Part shown: positions 15,745-24,126 of the stretch, one piece after another | Layout of the letters: every line of letters starts with the position of its first letter | Numbering within the stretch: position 1 is the stretch's first letter | Assembly (NCBI RefSeq): GCF_900089755.1 | Contig: NZ_FLOC01000025.1 | Location: 1-36,925 of the forward strand | Direction: 5' to 3' | Length of the DNA: 36,925 bases | Source: Marinomonas aquimarina | GTDB taxonomy: Bacteria > Pseudomonadota > Gammaproteobacteria > Pseudomonadales > Marinomonadaceae | Made by a program: the position numbers and the translations under genes | The notes under the pieces: generated by a model | Databases searched by the model: none | Told to the model about the DNA's origin: nothing | What the model saw: only the letters and a program-made list of their open reading frames with translations

Positions 15745-16518
15745 CTAGCGCATGCGCTTCAGATTTTGCAGAGAGAAAAAGGACGGCGCTATCGGCACAT
15801 TAAACTCAATATCTTCATATAAAATCGTAGTGGATTCGTCTGACTTATCGACTGGCTGCAAGGTCATACGCATCGGCACCAAGCGCCCATCAAGCTGTTT
15901 CTCATCGGCAAACGTCAGGGTACGCACCAAAATTTCTTGTTCATCAAAGTAGCGCACCTCAACTGGCAATAAGTCTTGCTGACGAAGGATCATCACGATT
16001 TTGCCCCACACCACGGCACTGTCAGGACGCGGTACAGAGGTGACTTCATAAACATCCGTTCCATCACGTAGCCCCGTAAAAGAAATGGCAGATTCGTAGT
16101 CTTCAGCGTAGCTACTCTCTTTTACCAAATCATCATTGGTAAAGTGACTGCCCATCCAGGAGCCAGACATCATGCTCGCAGGCACTTTGGTCACGCGATT
16201 GATTTTAGGGAGGTAATTCCAGATATTTTGCTCAACTTTAAGGGTGGCGATGCCTTTATCTTTGATCGGCTCACGAATCACCACGAGCGAGTAATCCTGC
16301 CCCAGCGACCAAGACGCCATGCTCATGGTGCGTTCATAGCGCTCGGTTTTGACTTGCATGGACATCACCGCTTTGGAGGTTTTGCCACGCCAGAGGGAAT
16401 CCATATGCTGCACCAGATCGTCCACCGTTAGACCAGCAGCCGTAACAGACGGAACCAGCAGCAACACCATCAATGCAAACAGAGCCCTGCTCTTTACCCA
16501 CCACCAGACGCCTGACAT
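15745..16518 (-). CDS. LolA-like periplasmic protein (outer-membrane lipoprotein-sorting family)
   Basis: The 257-residue protein has a signal peptide (about residues 1-28, cleavage after V-T-A-A) and a strand-rich body of the LolA-like fold (family often annotated as outer membrane lipoprotein-sorting protein). Typical pieces are Q-N-I-W-N-Y-L-P-K-I-N-R-V-T-K-V-P, S-W-M-G-S-H-F-T-N-D-D-L-V and the final P-S-F-F-S-L-Q-N-L. Such proteins carry a lipid or lipidated partner across the periplasm. ATG 16518 is chosen because GAGG precedes it and the signal peptide follows; the in-frame ATG at 16587 would add 23 residues. It is the first gene of the operon, with a LexA-type palindrome 123 bases upstream that is shared with the divergent transposase. 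Confidence 0.85.
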   Translation of the reverse strand: MSGVWWWVKSRALFALMVLLLVPSVTAAGLTVDDLVQHMDSLWRGKTSKAVMSMQVKTERYERTMSMASWSLGQDYSLVVIREPIKDKGIATLKVEQNIWNYLPKINRVTKVPASMMSGSWMGSHFTNDDLVKESSYAEDYESAISFTGLRDGTDVYEVTSVPRPDSAVVWGKIVMILRQQDLLPVEVRYFDEQEILVRTLTFADEKQLDGRLVPMRMTLQPVDKSDESTTILYEDIEFNVPIAPSFFSLQNLKRMR

Positions 16519-16633
16519 CCTTACCTCTACACGAACATGCCAAGCTATGAGTATAGACCGCTCGATACGACAGCAACCCCATATCACGCTTTTATTGATC
16601 TATATTGACACTCCCCCAAAAGAAACCATCAGG

Positions 16634-16663
16634 CCTATAACTGTATATTTATACAGCTATAGG
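16634..16663. promoter_or_regulatory. LexA-type (SOS) box inside a larger palindrome, divergent region
   Basis: CTGTATATTTATACAG (16641-16656) is a LexA-type box. Here it is embedded in a wider palindrome, because CCTATA (16634-16639) mirrors TATAGG (16658-16663). It lies between the LolA-like operon (minus, start 16518) and the transposase (plus, start 16704), 40 bases from the latter, so either or both could be controlled. Confidence 0.65.
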
Positions 16664-16670
16664 CTAAACT

Positions 16671-16704
16671 TACACAAATACCTCAAGGAACGAGTATTTG
16701 TGTA
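16671..16704 (+). promoter_or_regulatory. Hairpin holding the ribosome-binding site of the transposase
   Basis: TACACAAATAC (16671-16681) pairs perfectly with GTATTTGTGTA (16694-16704). The 12-base loop contains AAGGAA (16685-16690), the only good ribosome-binding site, and the stem ends on the A of the ATG. A stable 11-base stem at this point should limit or set translation of the transposase. Confidence 0.65.
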
Positions 16705-17678
16705 TGCCAAAACCCAGAAAACAACTCATCAGTCTAAGCGATACTCCCTACTACCACTGCGTTTCCCGCTGCGTACGTAGAGCGTTTCTCTGCGGTCAAG
16801 ATCCAATGACTGGGAAAAGCTATGAACATCGAAGAGATTGGATCGAACAGCGATTACTGTTTCTTAGCCGTATCTTTGCTATCAAGGTTTGCGCTTATGC
16901 GGTAATGAGCAACCACACTCACCTGGTGCTATTTATCGATCATGAAACCGCGGAAAGCTGGACAACCGAAGAAGTGTTAACCCGCTGGCACGCAATCCAT
17001 AAAGGCACCATGATCACCCAGCAATACATGTTACAAGGCCAGGTGCCGGAGTACTTACAGCCATTACTGAATACAACCGTCAAAGCCTATCGACAACGGC
17101 TAATGGATATCAGCTGGTTTCTGCGTGAACTGAATGAAAACATTGCACGACAAGCCAACTTTGAGGATCAATGTAGTGGTAGGTTTTGGGAAGGCAGATT
17201 CAAATCCCAAGCCTTACTGGACGAAGCCGCACTGATGGCTTGCATGGCCTATGTCGATTTAAACCCAGTGCGTGCCAAGATGGCCGACACGCCTGAAACC
17301 TCGGACTACACCAGCATCAAAAAGCGCATCCACAGCGCCAAGCAAAACCAACAGCCAAAAGTACTGCATCCATTTGTGGGTAATCCACGAGAAAACCAAC
17401 CAAAAGGTCTGCCCTTTAAACTCGAAGACTACCTAGAACTTGTCGATCTCACTGGCCGAATTGTGCGCCAAGATAAACGCGGCAGCATTGACCTATCCTT
17501 TGCCCCCATACTGCAACGTCTCAATATCCCATCAGAAAACTGGCTCACCATCGCCATCCAATTTGAACAACATACCTTCGCTGCCGTCGGCACCGAAATC
17601 ATTCTCTCCAACTACTACCAAAACGCTGGCTATAAACGAAGGCCCAAGATCAACAAAACCAAACAGCTACTGGCCTAA
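16704..17678 (+). mobile_element. REP-associated tyrosine transposase (Y1/IS200-like, RAYT)
   Basis: The 324-residue protein is a single-strand DNA transposase of the Y1 HUH group. The N-terminus D-T-P-Y-Y-H-C-V-S-R-C-V-R-R-A-F-L-C-G and the metal-binding S-N-H-T-H-L-V motif (near residue 72) mark the family. F-W-E-G-R-F-K-S-Q and M-A-Y-V-D-L-N-P-V-R-A-K follow, the latter with a candidate catalytic Tyr. The long C-terminal extension is typical of a subfamily frequent in marine gammaproteobacteria. ATG 16704 fits the usual M-P-K-P-R-K start; TTG 16698 is better spaced from AAGGAA but lies within a stem. The gene looks intact. A LexA-type box and a start-site hairpin lie upstream, and a tandem array of hairpin repeats starts about 35 bases after the stop. 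Confidence 0.9.
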
Positions 17679-17713
17679 ACTAGCCATTCCCCTCCGCACT
17701 TTACCATTACCTC

Positions 17714-18340
17714 ACTGGTAAGGCCCCCGCTCGCCTGTAAAAACCCAAAACAGCGCAGATACAACCAATTTCCCAACTAACACGCATAAAAAAGCCAGTT
17801 TCGGCTGAAACTGGCTAGTTGTTTGGTGCTGGTTAGAACTGAGTTGCGAGTCACTTTTTAAGGTGGGTGTCTCAATTAAACCGTCCCAACTAACACGCAT
17901 AAAAAAGCCAGTTTCGGCTGAAACTGGCTAGTTGTTTGGTGCTGGTTAGAACTGAGTTGCGAGTCACTTTTTAAGGTGGGTGTCTTGATTTACCCGTTTT
18001 AAGGTGGGTGTCTCAATTAAACCGGTAAGGCCCCCGCTCGCCTGAAACTCACCAAAACAGCTCAAATAGAGCCACTTCCCCAACAGATAAGCACAAAAAA
18101 GCCGGTTTCGACTGAAACTGGCTAGATGCTTGACGCTAGTTAGAACTGAGCTGCTAGTCACTTTTTAAGGTGGGTGTCTCAATTAACTTACACGCAACCA
18201 ATTTCCCAACTAACACGCATAAAAAAGCCAGTTTCGGCTGAAACTGGCTAGTTGTTTGGTGCTGGTTAGAACTGAGTTGCGAGTCACTTTTTAAGGTGGG
18301 TGTCTCAATTAAACCGTTTTTAGATGGGTGTCTCAATTAA
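17714..18340. repeat. Tandem array of hairpin-terminator repeats (about four units)
   Basis: Units 1 (17771-17883), 2 (17884-17990) and 4 (18204-18316) are nearly identical; unit 3 (about 18075-18186) is diverged. Each has a stem AGCCAGTTTC/GAAACTGGCT with a GGCT-like loop (17793-17816, 17906-17929, 18226-18249; 18101-18122 in unit 3), a middle G-T-T-A-G-A-A-C-T-G-A-G portion, and a tail box TTTAAGGTGGGTGTCTCAAT. Two extra tail boxes stand alone at 17997-18020 and 18317-18340. Units 1 and 3 also share a head, GGTAAGGCCCCCGCTCGCCT (from 17717 and from 18025). On the minus strand each stem is followed by six T, so each unit is an intrinsic terminator for the operon ending at 18352. Confidence 0.9.
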
Positions 18341-18351
18341 TCAGACTAAAA

Positions 18352-19548
18352 TTAACGATATGAATAGATTAGCATGATGAAAGTAATTACAAATAACGCT
18401 AAGGATGCTGCGATTGCCACCCAGAGTTTTAACCAGGTAAAAAAGCATTTCTCGTCTATTTCGTTTTTACTTGTAGAAATCGCAGAACTTTCTTCAGAAA
18501 ACTTCTTTTCAAGCGCCTCAAAGGCGCTTTCATAATCTAGCTTAATAGACTTAATAACAGAGAACTGCCCATATATATTCATGCAAAGCAGCATAACTAG
18601 CACAAAGACTGTGGCCACAACAGTAACATTTTTGACAAATGCCAAATCCCCAATCATGCCAGCTTCAATTTGGGTAGTTGCCAACCCAATCCCTGCTGGT
18701 AACGACAGTAGCTTTAACGATATTTCATCAAATCTGTTTTCAATCTTACTGATATAGTCTGTTTTCTTTTCTAAGTACTCTTTTCTTACCTTATCAAAAC
18801 TATAGTTTTCGACGTAACCTTGATAATCGAGAAGCACATCAGCCACAAGGTAAGTATTAATTCTGACCAGCTCCGCAAACCGCCTACCAACAGGAATATC
18901 TTTCACACGACTAACAATTTGTGCACTAATTAGATTCTTTACTGCTTCTTTATGAGTGTCTTTCTCAAGAAGGTTATTGATGGCGTCTATATCTATCGAA
19001 TGCTCTAAATCCTCAGCCTCTAAAACAAAATCGAACTTAATGGGCCTTTGATAAAATAGCGTTTGACCACTACCTTCATTGCTTTCAATAAGTAACTCTA
19101 CAACTTCAATAAGCCCTGCAACCCTTTGGTAGTTCTGAAAAATAGGGTCGTCGGAATTCTCACTAATCATTAGAGCGGAAGATGTGAAAAATGCTTGCTG
19201 CAATGGATTTTTAAGATTGTTAGGATAACCAAGCAAGTCATTCCAATCTCTAAAAATAGGTGTGGCTTTTCTCTGAGACCGCTGGACTAGAGTAACCCTA
19301 AATTTAAATGACTCATTTAAATGCTTATCGGCGATTTTTCTAATATCGATAGGATCAAGGGCTGCACCGTTAAAGTTACACTGGTAGGAGCCAGATGAAA
19401 GCTCGTGCTGAACTAAAAGATCAAGCATTTCCTTTTTTTCTTCATCTAAGCAAAGCCAACCTTTGAACACATCATCCTCAAGTTCTCTGTCTTCAAGCAT
19501 ATTGAAAACAATTGAGTAAGCCTCAAGAGGATGTAGTTGGTTCATCAT
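18352..19548 (-). CDS. Membrane protein partner of NdpA-like gene, unknown function
   Basis: This protein of about 398 residues is soluble and charged for its first ~280 residues and then carries two clear membrane helices near the C-terminus (roughly residues 305-329 and 367-396), with a weaker hydrophobic segment near 285. Between the helices is a short charged, coiled-coil-like stretch (E-S-A-F-E-A-L-E-K-K-F-S-E-E). I recognise no family. The gene overlaps the NdpA-like gene by 26 bases, so the two are translationally coupled; GTG 19560 is an alternative start. A soluble domain ending in two helices next to a nucleic-acid-associated partner resembles the sensor plus membrane effector design of abortive-infection systems, but this is inference. 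Its 3' end abuts the repeat array, which supplies terminators. Confidence 0.75.
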   Translation of the reverse strand: MMNQLHPLEAYSIVFNMLEDRELEDDVFKGWLCLDEEKKEMLDLLVQHELSSGSYQCNFNGAALDPIDIRKIADKHLNESFKFRVTLVQRSQRKATPIFRDWNDLLGYPNNLKNPLQQAFFTSSALMISENSDDPIFQNYQRVAGLIEVVELLIESNEGSGQTLFYQRPIKFDFVLEAEDLEHSIDIDAINNLLEKDTHKEAVKNLISAQIVSRVKDIPVGRRFAELVRINTYLVADVLLDYQGYVENYSFDKVRKEYLEKKTDYISKIENRFDEISLKLLSLPAGIGLATTQIEAGMIGDLAFVKNVTVVATVFVLVMLLCMNIYGQFSVIKSIKLDYESAFEALEKKFSEESSAISTSKNEIDEKCFFTWLKLWVAIAASLALFVITFIMLIYSYR

Positions 19549-20611
19549 TGTCTTTTTCACGGTCAGCCAGTTCTTTCTTAATTTCTTTAACTAAAACATC
19601 AGGTGGTGTCGATATCGTTACGTTGCCATTCTCATCTAGATTGATACTTTTGCCAACCATTGCCCTATCAAAACTCATGGTTAATGATTTGCTTTGCACT
19701 GAAATACGTACATATTGCCTTAGTGAAGGGTTATGAATAGAAAGTTCTTCTGGTAGATTATGTTGTTCACGAGCATACCGAGCGAACTCATCAGCCACAT
19801 CAGGGAAAGCGGCATTTGCAACATGCCCCAACATTACAGGCTGGGGCTCTGGAGGCTTCTGAGTATAGGTAATCTGCTCATGAGCCTTAGCAACCTTATA
19901 GTCGATTTTTTCTGGATCATACCCTTTAAGTCGTCCAAATTCTTGTATGGCGTTTTTTAAAGTCTGTGTTTCAACTCTTGCAGCGTGCTTATCTTGCTGG
20001 CAACCGATAAACTTTTGGAAATAGTCCCTTATTTGCGCTGCTCGACCAGCTTTAAAACGAATGTATCGCGAATCAATTTCTACAGACCATTTAGTTAAGT
20101 TGATTGCCGCAGCTAAGTGAAGCGTCTTTAAGTCAAGAATTTCGCTAGCAACCACGCTCAAAGATTGATCCTGAATGTTCATGCCTGCTGTTTTATTTAC
20201 TATTGCCACCGCAAGCCAATCACACTTCCTAGATTCGTATTGATAAAAGACCAAATATCCGCCTTTTACTGAGGTCAAGCTACCCTCTATCAGAATGTTA
20301 TAATACTGATTGGCTAGGCTATGAGTCATCTCTGTAAAGTTGGAGCATTCGGTACCATTCCCAAAGTATTTTTTTAAGGTTTGCTCAAAAGGGGGATCAA
20401 GGTCAGCATTCCCTCCAACACCAAACTCACCCACACTCAAGCTGGCAGAACCAAATAGTTCACCCAAATCATTGGTTAGCTGTTCAGTTAAATCGTTGCT
20501 TTGGCCGTCATCCACAAAGCTATAGTTTTCTTTTTGGCGTAGCGTTTTATCAAGCTCACCCGTTTTTTCGTTTCGCATAACGACATGAATAATTACATGT
20601 TTGATTAACAT
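19523..20611 (-). CDS. NdpA/YejK-like nucleoid-associated protein
   Basis: The 362-residue protein fits the 37-kDa nucleoid-associated family (NdpA, YejK). Diagnostic parts are V-A-I-V-N-K-T-A-G-M-N-I (near residue 135), L-D-L-K-T-L-H-L-A-A-A-I-N-L-T-K-W (near residue 160) and R-Y-I-R-F-K-A-G-R-A-A-Q-I-R-D-Y-F (near residue 183), matching the conserved C-terminal half of YejK. E. coli YejK is found in the nucleoid; its biochemical role is unclear. This copy is longer and diverged, especially at the N-terminus, and is AT-rich, so it is probably not the housekeeping YejK. ATG 20611 follows GAGGCG. It leads an operon with the overlapping membrane protein gene. Confidence 0.8.
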   Translation of the reverse strand: MLIKHVIIHVVMRNEKTGELDKTLRQKENYSFVDDGQSNDLTEQLTNDLGELFGSASLSVGEFGVGGNADLDPPFEQTLKKYFGNGTECSNFTEMTHSLANQYYNILIEGSLTSVKGGYLVFYQYESRKCDWLAVAIVNKTAGMNIQDQSLSVVASEILDLKTLHLAAAINLTKWSVEIDSRYIRFKAGRAAQIRDYFQKFIGCQQDKHAARVETQTLKNAIQEFGRLKGYDPEKIDYKVAKAHEQITYTQKPPEPQPVMLGHVANAAFPDVADEFARYAREQHNLPEELSIHNPSLRQYVRISVQSKSLTMSFDRAMVGKSINLDENGNVTISTPPDVLVKEIKKELADREKDNDEPTTSS

Positions 20612-20704
20612 ACTTAAAACGCCTCAATAAATTTCTTAATCTCTCTAACCCTTGTCTGTACTGCGATGATCAGCACGCGACGAATTTCTAATAGTTAGTA
20701 TTTG

Positions 20705-21088
20705 CTACATGCCGACTGTTTGGATCTCGCCGTTGTATAGGGTGTATTGGCGCTCCTCCGGTTGGATGGTGTCTTTCTCAATGTGCAGTTTTCGCGGTAG
20801 ATTGAAGTGCGCGCCTTGGTAGCCTGATTCTACTTCTGTGGTTACTATGGCCACGATCAGCTGTTCAGTTTCGTCTTGCGTTAGGTTCTCTGTATGAACT
20901 GTACGACACTTCTTATTTGTGCTTTTATCTTTGTCTGATTTAAATTGCTGCGGGGCTAGGAATAGACCTGATTTATAGCCTTCGATTACGGCAACTTGTT
21001 CTGTCTTTAAAGAGGTGGTGACATTTGTAGCTAAAGTGGAACTAGCTAGCAGAAGAGATACGGTGAGTGAGAAGATCCATTTCTTCAT
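20705..21088 (-). CDS. Small secreted protein, unknown function
   Basis: The 127-residue protein begins with a clear signal peptide (M-K-K-W-I-F-S-L-T-V-S-L-L-L-A-S-S, cleavage after about residue 20), so it is periplasmic or secreted. The mature part of about 105 residues has one cysteine, is rich in Lys, Thr and Glu, and has no domain that I recognise. It lies between asd and the NdpA-like operon on the same strand. A terminator separates it from asd, and 93 bases separate it from the NdpA-like gene with no obvious signal, so it could be co-transcribed with that operon. Confidence 0.7.
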   Translation of the reverse strand: MKKWIFSLTVSLLLASSTLATNVTTSLKTEQVAVIEGYKSGLFLAPQQFKSDKDKSTNKKCRTVHTENLTQDETEQLIVAIVTTEVESGYQGAHFNLPRKLHIEKDTIQPEERQYTLYNGEIQTVGM

Positions 21089-21118
21089 TTCGATTCCATC
21101 CTTAAATTATGTGCTATA

Positions 21119-21148
21119 CAAAAAACCCGCTACTTTCCAGCAGCGGGT
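21119..21148 (-). terminator. Intrinsic terminator of the leu-asd cluster
   Basis: On the minus strand AGCGGGT-type arms (ACCCGCT 21125-21131 with AGCGGGT 21142-21148 as read on plus) form a GC-rich stem followed by a T run. It lies about 35 bases after the asd stop. Confidence 0.85.
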
Positions 21149-21182
21149 CTTTCTAACTCAATCTAACACTAACCTAAAGACC

Positions 21183-22301
21183 TTAGTCTTCGATCAAAAT
21201 ACGCAACATACGACGTAGTGGCTCTGCTGCACCCCAAAGTAGTTGGTCACCCACTGAGAAAGCACTGATGTATTCAGGGCCCATGTTCAGTTTACGGATA
21301 CGACCGACTGGGATGTTTAGCGTACCAGTGGCAACAGTTGGCGTTAGACGCTGCATTGTTGCTTCTTTGTCGTTTGGTACTACGTCTACCCATTGGTTGT
21401 GCTCAGCAAGCAAGCCTTCGATGTCCGCTACTGGGATATCTTTGTTTAGCTTGATTGTGTAAGCCTGACTGTGACAACGCATCGCGCCGATACGTACACA
21501 TAGGCCGTCCACTGGGATTGGCTTGCCGTCGATGCCTAGGATCTTGTTACATTCAGCCTGTGCTTTCCACTCTTCACGGCTTTGGCCGTTATCAAGTTGG
21601 CTGTCGATGTAAGGGATCAAAGAGCCTGCTAGTGGTACGCCGAACTGATCAGTCGGAAGTGTACCAGAGCGCATTTTCTCTGCCACTTTACGGTCGATGT
21701 CTAGGATCGCACTGGCTGGGTCAGCAAGCTCGTTCGCTACTTCTGCGTTTAGCAGACCAAATTGGTTTAGTAGCTCGCGCATGTGACGTGCACCGCCACC
21801 AGACGCTGCTTGGTATGTCATTGATGTCATCCACTCGATGTGACCTTTTTCGAAAAGACCGCCCAGTGCTAGAAGCATCAAAGATACAGTACAGTTACCA
21901 CCTACAAAGGTTTTAACGCCATCTTTTAGACCTTGCTTGATAACGTTTTGGTTTACTGGATCAAGAACGATGATTGCGTCTTTGTCCATACGTAGCGAAG
22001 ACGCTGCGTCGATCCAGTAACCATTCCAACCTGCCTCACGCAACTGTGGGAAGACCGCTTTAGTGTAGTCACCACCTTGACACGTAATAATGACATCCAT
22101 CTTTTTCAACGACTCAATATCCATTGCGTCTTGTAGAAGTGGAATATCCTTACCAATATCTGGACCCGCTTGGCCCGTTTGGGACGTAGAGAAGAACACT
22201 GGATCGATATGATCGAAGTCGTTCTCATCACGCATACGCTTCATCAGCACAGAACCAACCATTCCGCGCCAGCCGACTAAACCTACAGTTTGTTTTGACA
22301 T
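21183..22301 (-). CDS. asd: Aspartate-semialdehyde dehydrogenase
   Basis: The enzyme makes aspartate semialdehyde from aspartyl phosphate with NADPH, the branch-point step for lysine, diaminopimelate, threonine and methionine. The 372-residue protein has the usual length. The NADP-binding loop [13 protein letters not shown] is at residues 7-19, and the catalytic Cys137 lies in G-G-N-C-T-V-S-L. The G-W-R-G-M-V-G form is that of the E. coli-type enzyme. It lies 76 bases after leuB on the same strand and may be read through from leuCDB or from its own promoter in that gap. A good terminator follows it. Confidence 0.97.
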   Translation of the reverse strand: MSKQTVGLVGWRGMVGSVLMKRMRDENDFDHIDPVFFSTSQTGQAGPDIGKDIPLLQDAMDIESLKKMDVIITCQGGDYTKAVFPQLREAGWNGYWIDAASSLRMDKDAIIVLDPVNQNVIKQGLKDGVKTFVGGNCTVSLMLLALGGLFEKGHIEWMTSMTYQAASGGGARHMRELLNQFGLLNAEVANELADPASAILDIDRKVAEKMRSGTLPTDQFGVPLAGSLIPYIDSQLDNGQSREEWKAQAECNKILGIDGKPIPVDGLCVRIGAMRCHSQAYTIKLNKDIPVADIEGLLAEHNQWVDVVPNDKEATMQRLTPTVATGTLNIPVGRIRKLNMGPEYISAFSVGDQLLWGAAEPLRRMLRILIED

Positions 22302-22377
22302 GTTTTCTTTACCTTTTTTAGTGTGGGCCTACTCATACCAAGAGCAGTATCCCGAGTTAATGCTTAAATTTTATGAA

Positions 22378-23457
22378 TTAAGCTTTCAATGCAGCAAGTA
22401 CAGCATCACCCATTTGTGATGTACTTACTGTTTCGCTTCCTTGTGAAGCGATATCTGCTGTACGAAGACCTTGGTCAAGCACTTTGCTTACCGCAGCTTC
22501 GATCGCATCCGCCGCGTCTTTTGCGTCAAGCGAATAGCGCAACATCATAGCAACAGAAAGGATGGTAGCCAATGGGTTTGCAACACCTTTGCCTGCAATA
22601 TCTGGCGCCGAACCATGACATGGCTCGTACATACCACGACCTTCTGCGTTTAGAGAAGCAGAAGGTAGCATACCGATAGAGCCTGTCAACATGGCTGCCG
22701 CATCTGACAAAATGTCACCGAACATGTTGCCGGTTACCATCACGTCAAATTGCTTCGGCGCACGCACAAGCTGCATCGCTGCGTTGTCGACTAGCATGTG
22801 TGACAATTCAACATCTGGGTACTCTTTAGAGACTTCTTCCATGATTTCTTTCCATAGAACCGTCACTTCTAGTACGTTTGACTTGTCGATAGAACATACG
22901 CGTTTGTTACGCTGACGCGCTGCTTCGAAGGCAGAACGTGCGATACGGCGGATTTCAGACTCGTTGTAAACGTAAGTGTTGAAACCTTCGCGCTCACCGT
23001 TTTCTAGAGTACGAATACCACGTGGCTGACCGAAGTAAATACCACCGGTTAGTTCGCGCACGATTAGGATGTCTAGACCGGCAACGATTTCTGGTTTCAA
23101 GCTTGATGCTTCCGCTAGTTGCGGGTAAAGAATCGCAGGTCGCAAATTGGCAAATAGCTCTAGGTTAGAACGTAGACCTAGTAGACCTTTTTCTGGACGA
23201 ACAGACATATCCAGACCGTCCCACTTAGGACCACCTACCGCGCCAAGCAGGATCGCATCCGCTGCTTTTGCTTTCGTCAGTGTTGTCTCTGGAAGCGGAG
23301 AACCCGTTTCGTCGTAAGCAGAACCACCCACCAAAGCAGACTCGTGCTCGATACCTAGGTCAAAAGATGAGTTTACGGCGTCAAGTACGCGCACCGCTTG
23401 TTCTACGATCTCTGGACCAATGCCGTCACCCGGCAATACTAATACTTTCTTAGACAT
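22378..23457 (-). CDS. leuB: 3-isopropylmalate dehydrogenase
   Basis: The 359-residue enzyme oxidises and decarboxylates 3-isopropylmalate to 2-oxoisocaproate with NAD in leucine synthesis. Visible marks are the N-terminal [12 protein letters not shown], the [10 protein letters not shown] substrate loop, the D-K-S-N-V-L region, and the conserved N-M-F-G-D-I-L-S-D and [14 protein letters not shown] blocks, which bind metal and cofactor. Length and motifs are normal. It is the third gene of the leuC-leuD-leuB series, nine bases after leuD, with an AAGGAA-type site before the ATG. Confidence 0.98.
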   Translation of the reverse strand: MSKKVLVLPGDGIGPEIVEQAVRVLDAVNSSFDLGIEHESALVGGSAYDETGSPLPETTLTKAKAADAILLGAVGGPKWDGLDMSVRPEKGLLGLRSNLELFANLRPAILYPQLAEASSLKPEIVAGLDILIVRELTGGIYFGQPRGIRTLENGEREGFNTYVYNESEIRRIARSAFEAARQRNKRVCSIDKSNVLEVTVLWKEIMEEVSKEYPDVELSHMLVDNAAMQLVRAPKQFDVMVTGNMFGDILSDAAAMLTGSIGMLPSASLNAEGRGMYEPCHGSAPDIAGKGVANPLATILSVAMMLRYSLDAKDAADAIEAAVSKVLDQGLRTADIASQGSETVSTSQMGDAVLAALKA

Positions 23458-23466
23458 GTTCTTTCC

Positions 23467-24117
23467 TTACAATGAGCGCGCTTCGAATAACCAAGGCGCT
23501 GTTTGAATACGTTTTTCTTCGTAAGCTTTGATCGCATCGGACTCTTGTAGTGTCAAACCGATGTCATCTAGGCCGTTCAATAGGCAGTGCTTACGGAAAG
23601 CATCCACTTCGAAGCTGAACTCAGCACCAGAAGGCGCGATGACTTTTTGTGCTTCTAGGTCGATGGTTAGCTCGTAACCTGGGTTCGCTTCCACTTCTTT
23701 GAAAAGCTGATCCACTTCTTCTTCTGTTAGAACGATCGGCAATAGACCGTTTTTAAAACAGTTATTGTAGAAGATATCGGCAAAACTTGGTGCGATTACT
23801 GAACGCATGCCGTAATCGTCTAGTGCCCAAGGCGCGTGCTCACGGCTTGAACCACAACCAAAGTTTTTGCGTGCCAATAAGATGCTGCTACCTTGGTAAC
23901 GCTCTTGGTTTAGTACGAAGTCTTCGCGTAGCGGACGGCCCGTACATTCTTGGTCTGGCTGACCTTCGTCTTCGTAACGCAATTCGTCAAAAAGGTTTTT
24001 ACCAAAGCCAGTACGCTTGATCGATTTCAAGAACTGTTTTGGAATGATCATGTCGGTATCAACGTTGGCCAAGTCTAATGGCGCTGCGATACCTGTGTGT
24101 TTTGTAAATGGGCGCAT
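23467..24117 (-). CDS. leuD: 3-isopropylmalate dehydratase, small subunit
   Basis: The 216-residue subunit pairs with LeuC to isomerise 2-isopropylmalate to 3-isopropylmalate. It contains the N-terminal [18 protein letters not shown] and the signature [13 protein letters not shown] (near residue 90), whose Gly-Ser-Ser-Arg portion lines the active site. The ATG follows AGGAG with ideal spacing, and that site overlaps the leuC stop, so synthesis of the two subunits is coupled. Confidence 0.98.
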   Translation of the reverse strand: MRPFTKHTGIAAPLDLANVDTDMIIPKQFLKSIKRTGFGKNLFDELRYEDEGQPDQECTGRPLREDFVLNQERYQGSSILLARKNFGCGSSREHAPWALDDYGMRSVIAPSFADIFYNNCFKNGLLPIVLTEEEVDQLFKEVEANPGYELTIDLEAQKVIAPSGAEFSFEVDAFRKHCLLNGLDDIGLTLQESDAIKAYEEKRIQTAPWLFEARSL

Positions 24118-24126
24118 CGCTAACTC

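Noticed and set aside
17712..18336. Minus-strand open frames in the array encoding repeated L-I-E-T-P-T-L-K peptides
   Set aside because: They are translations of the tandem DNA repeat, end irregularly, and contain the hairpin terminator within each frame.
17714..18340. CRISPR array
   Set aside because: Units are about 110-165 bases, nearly adjacent, with no uniform unique spacers and no cas genes.
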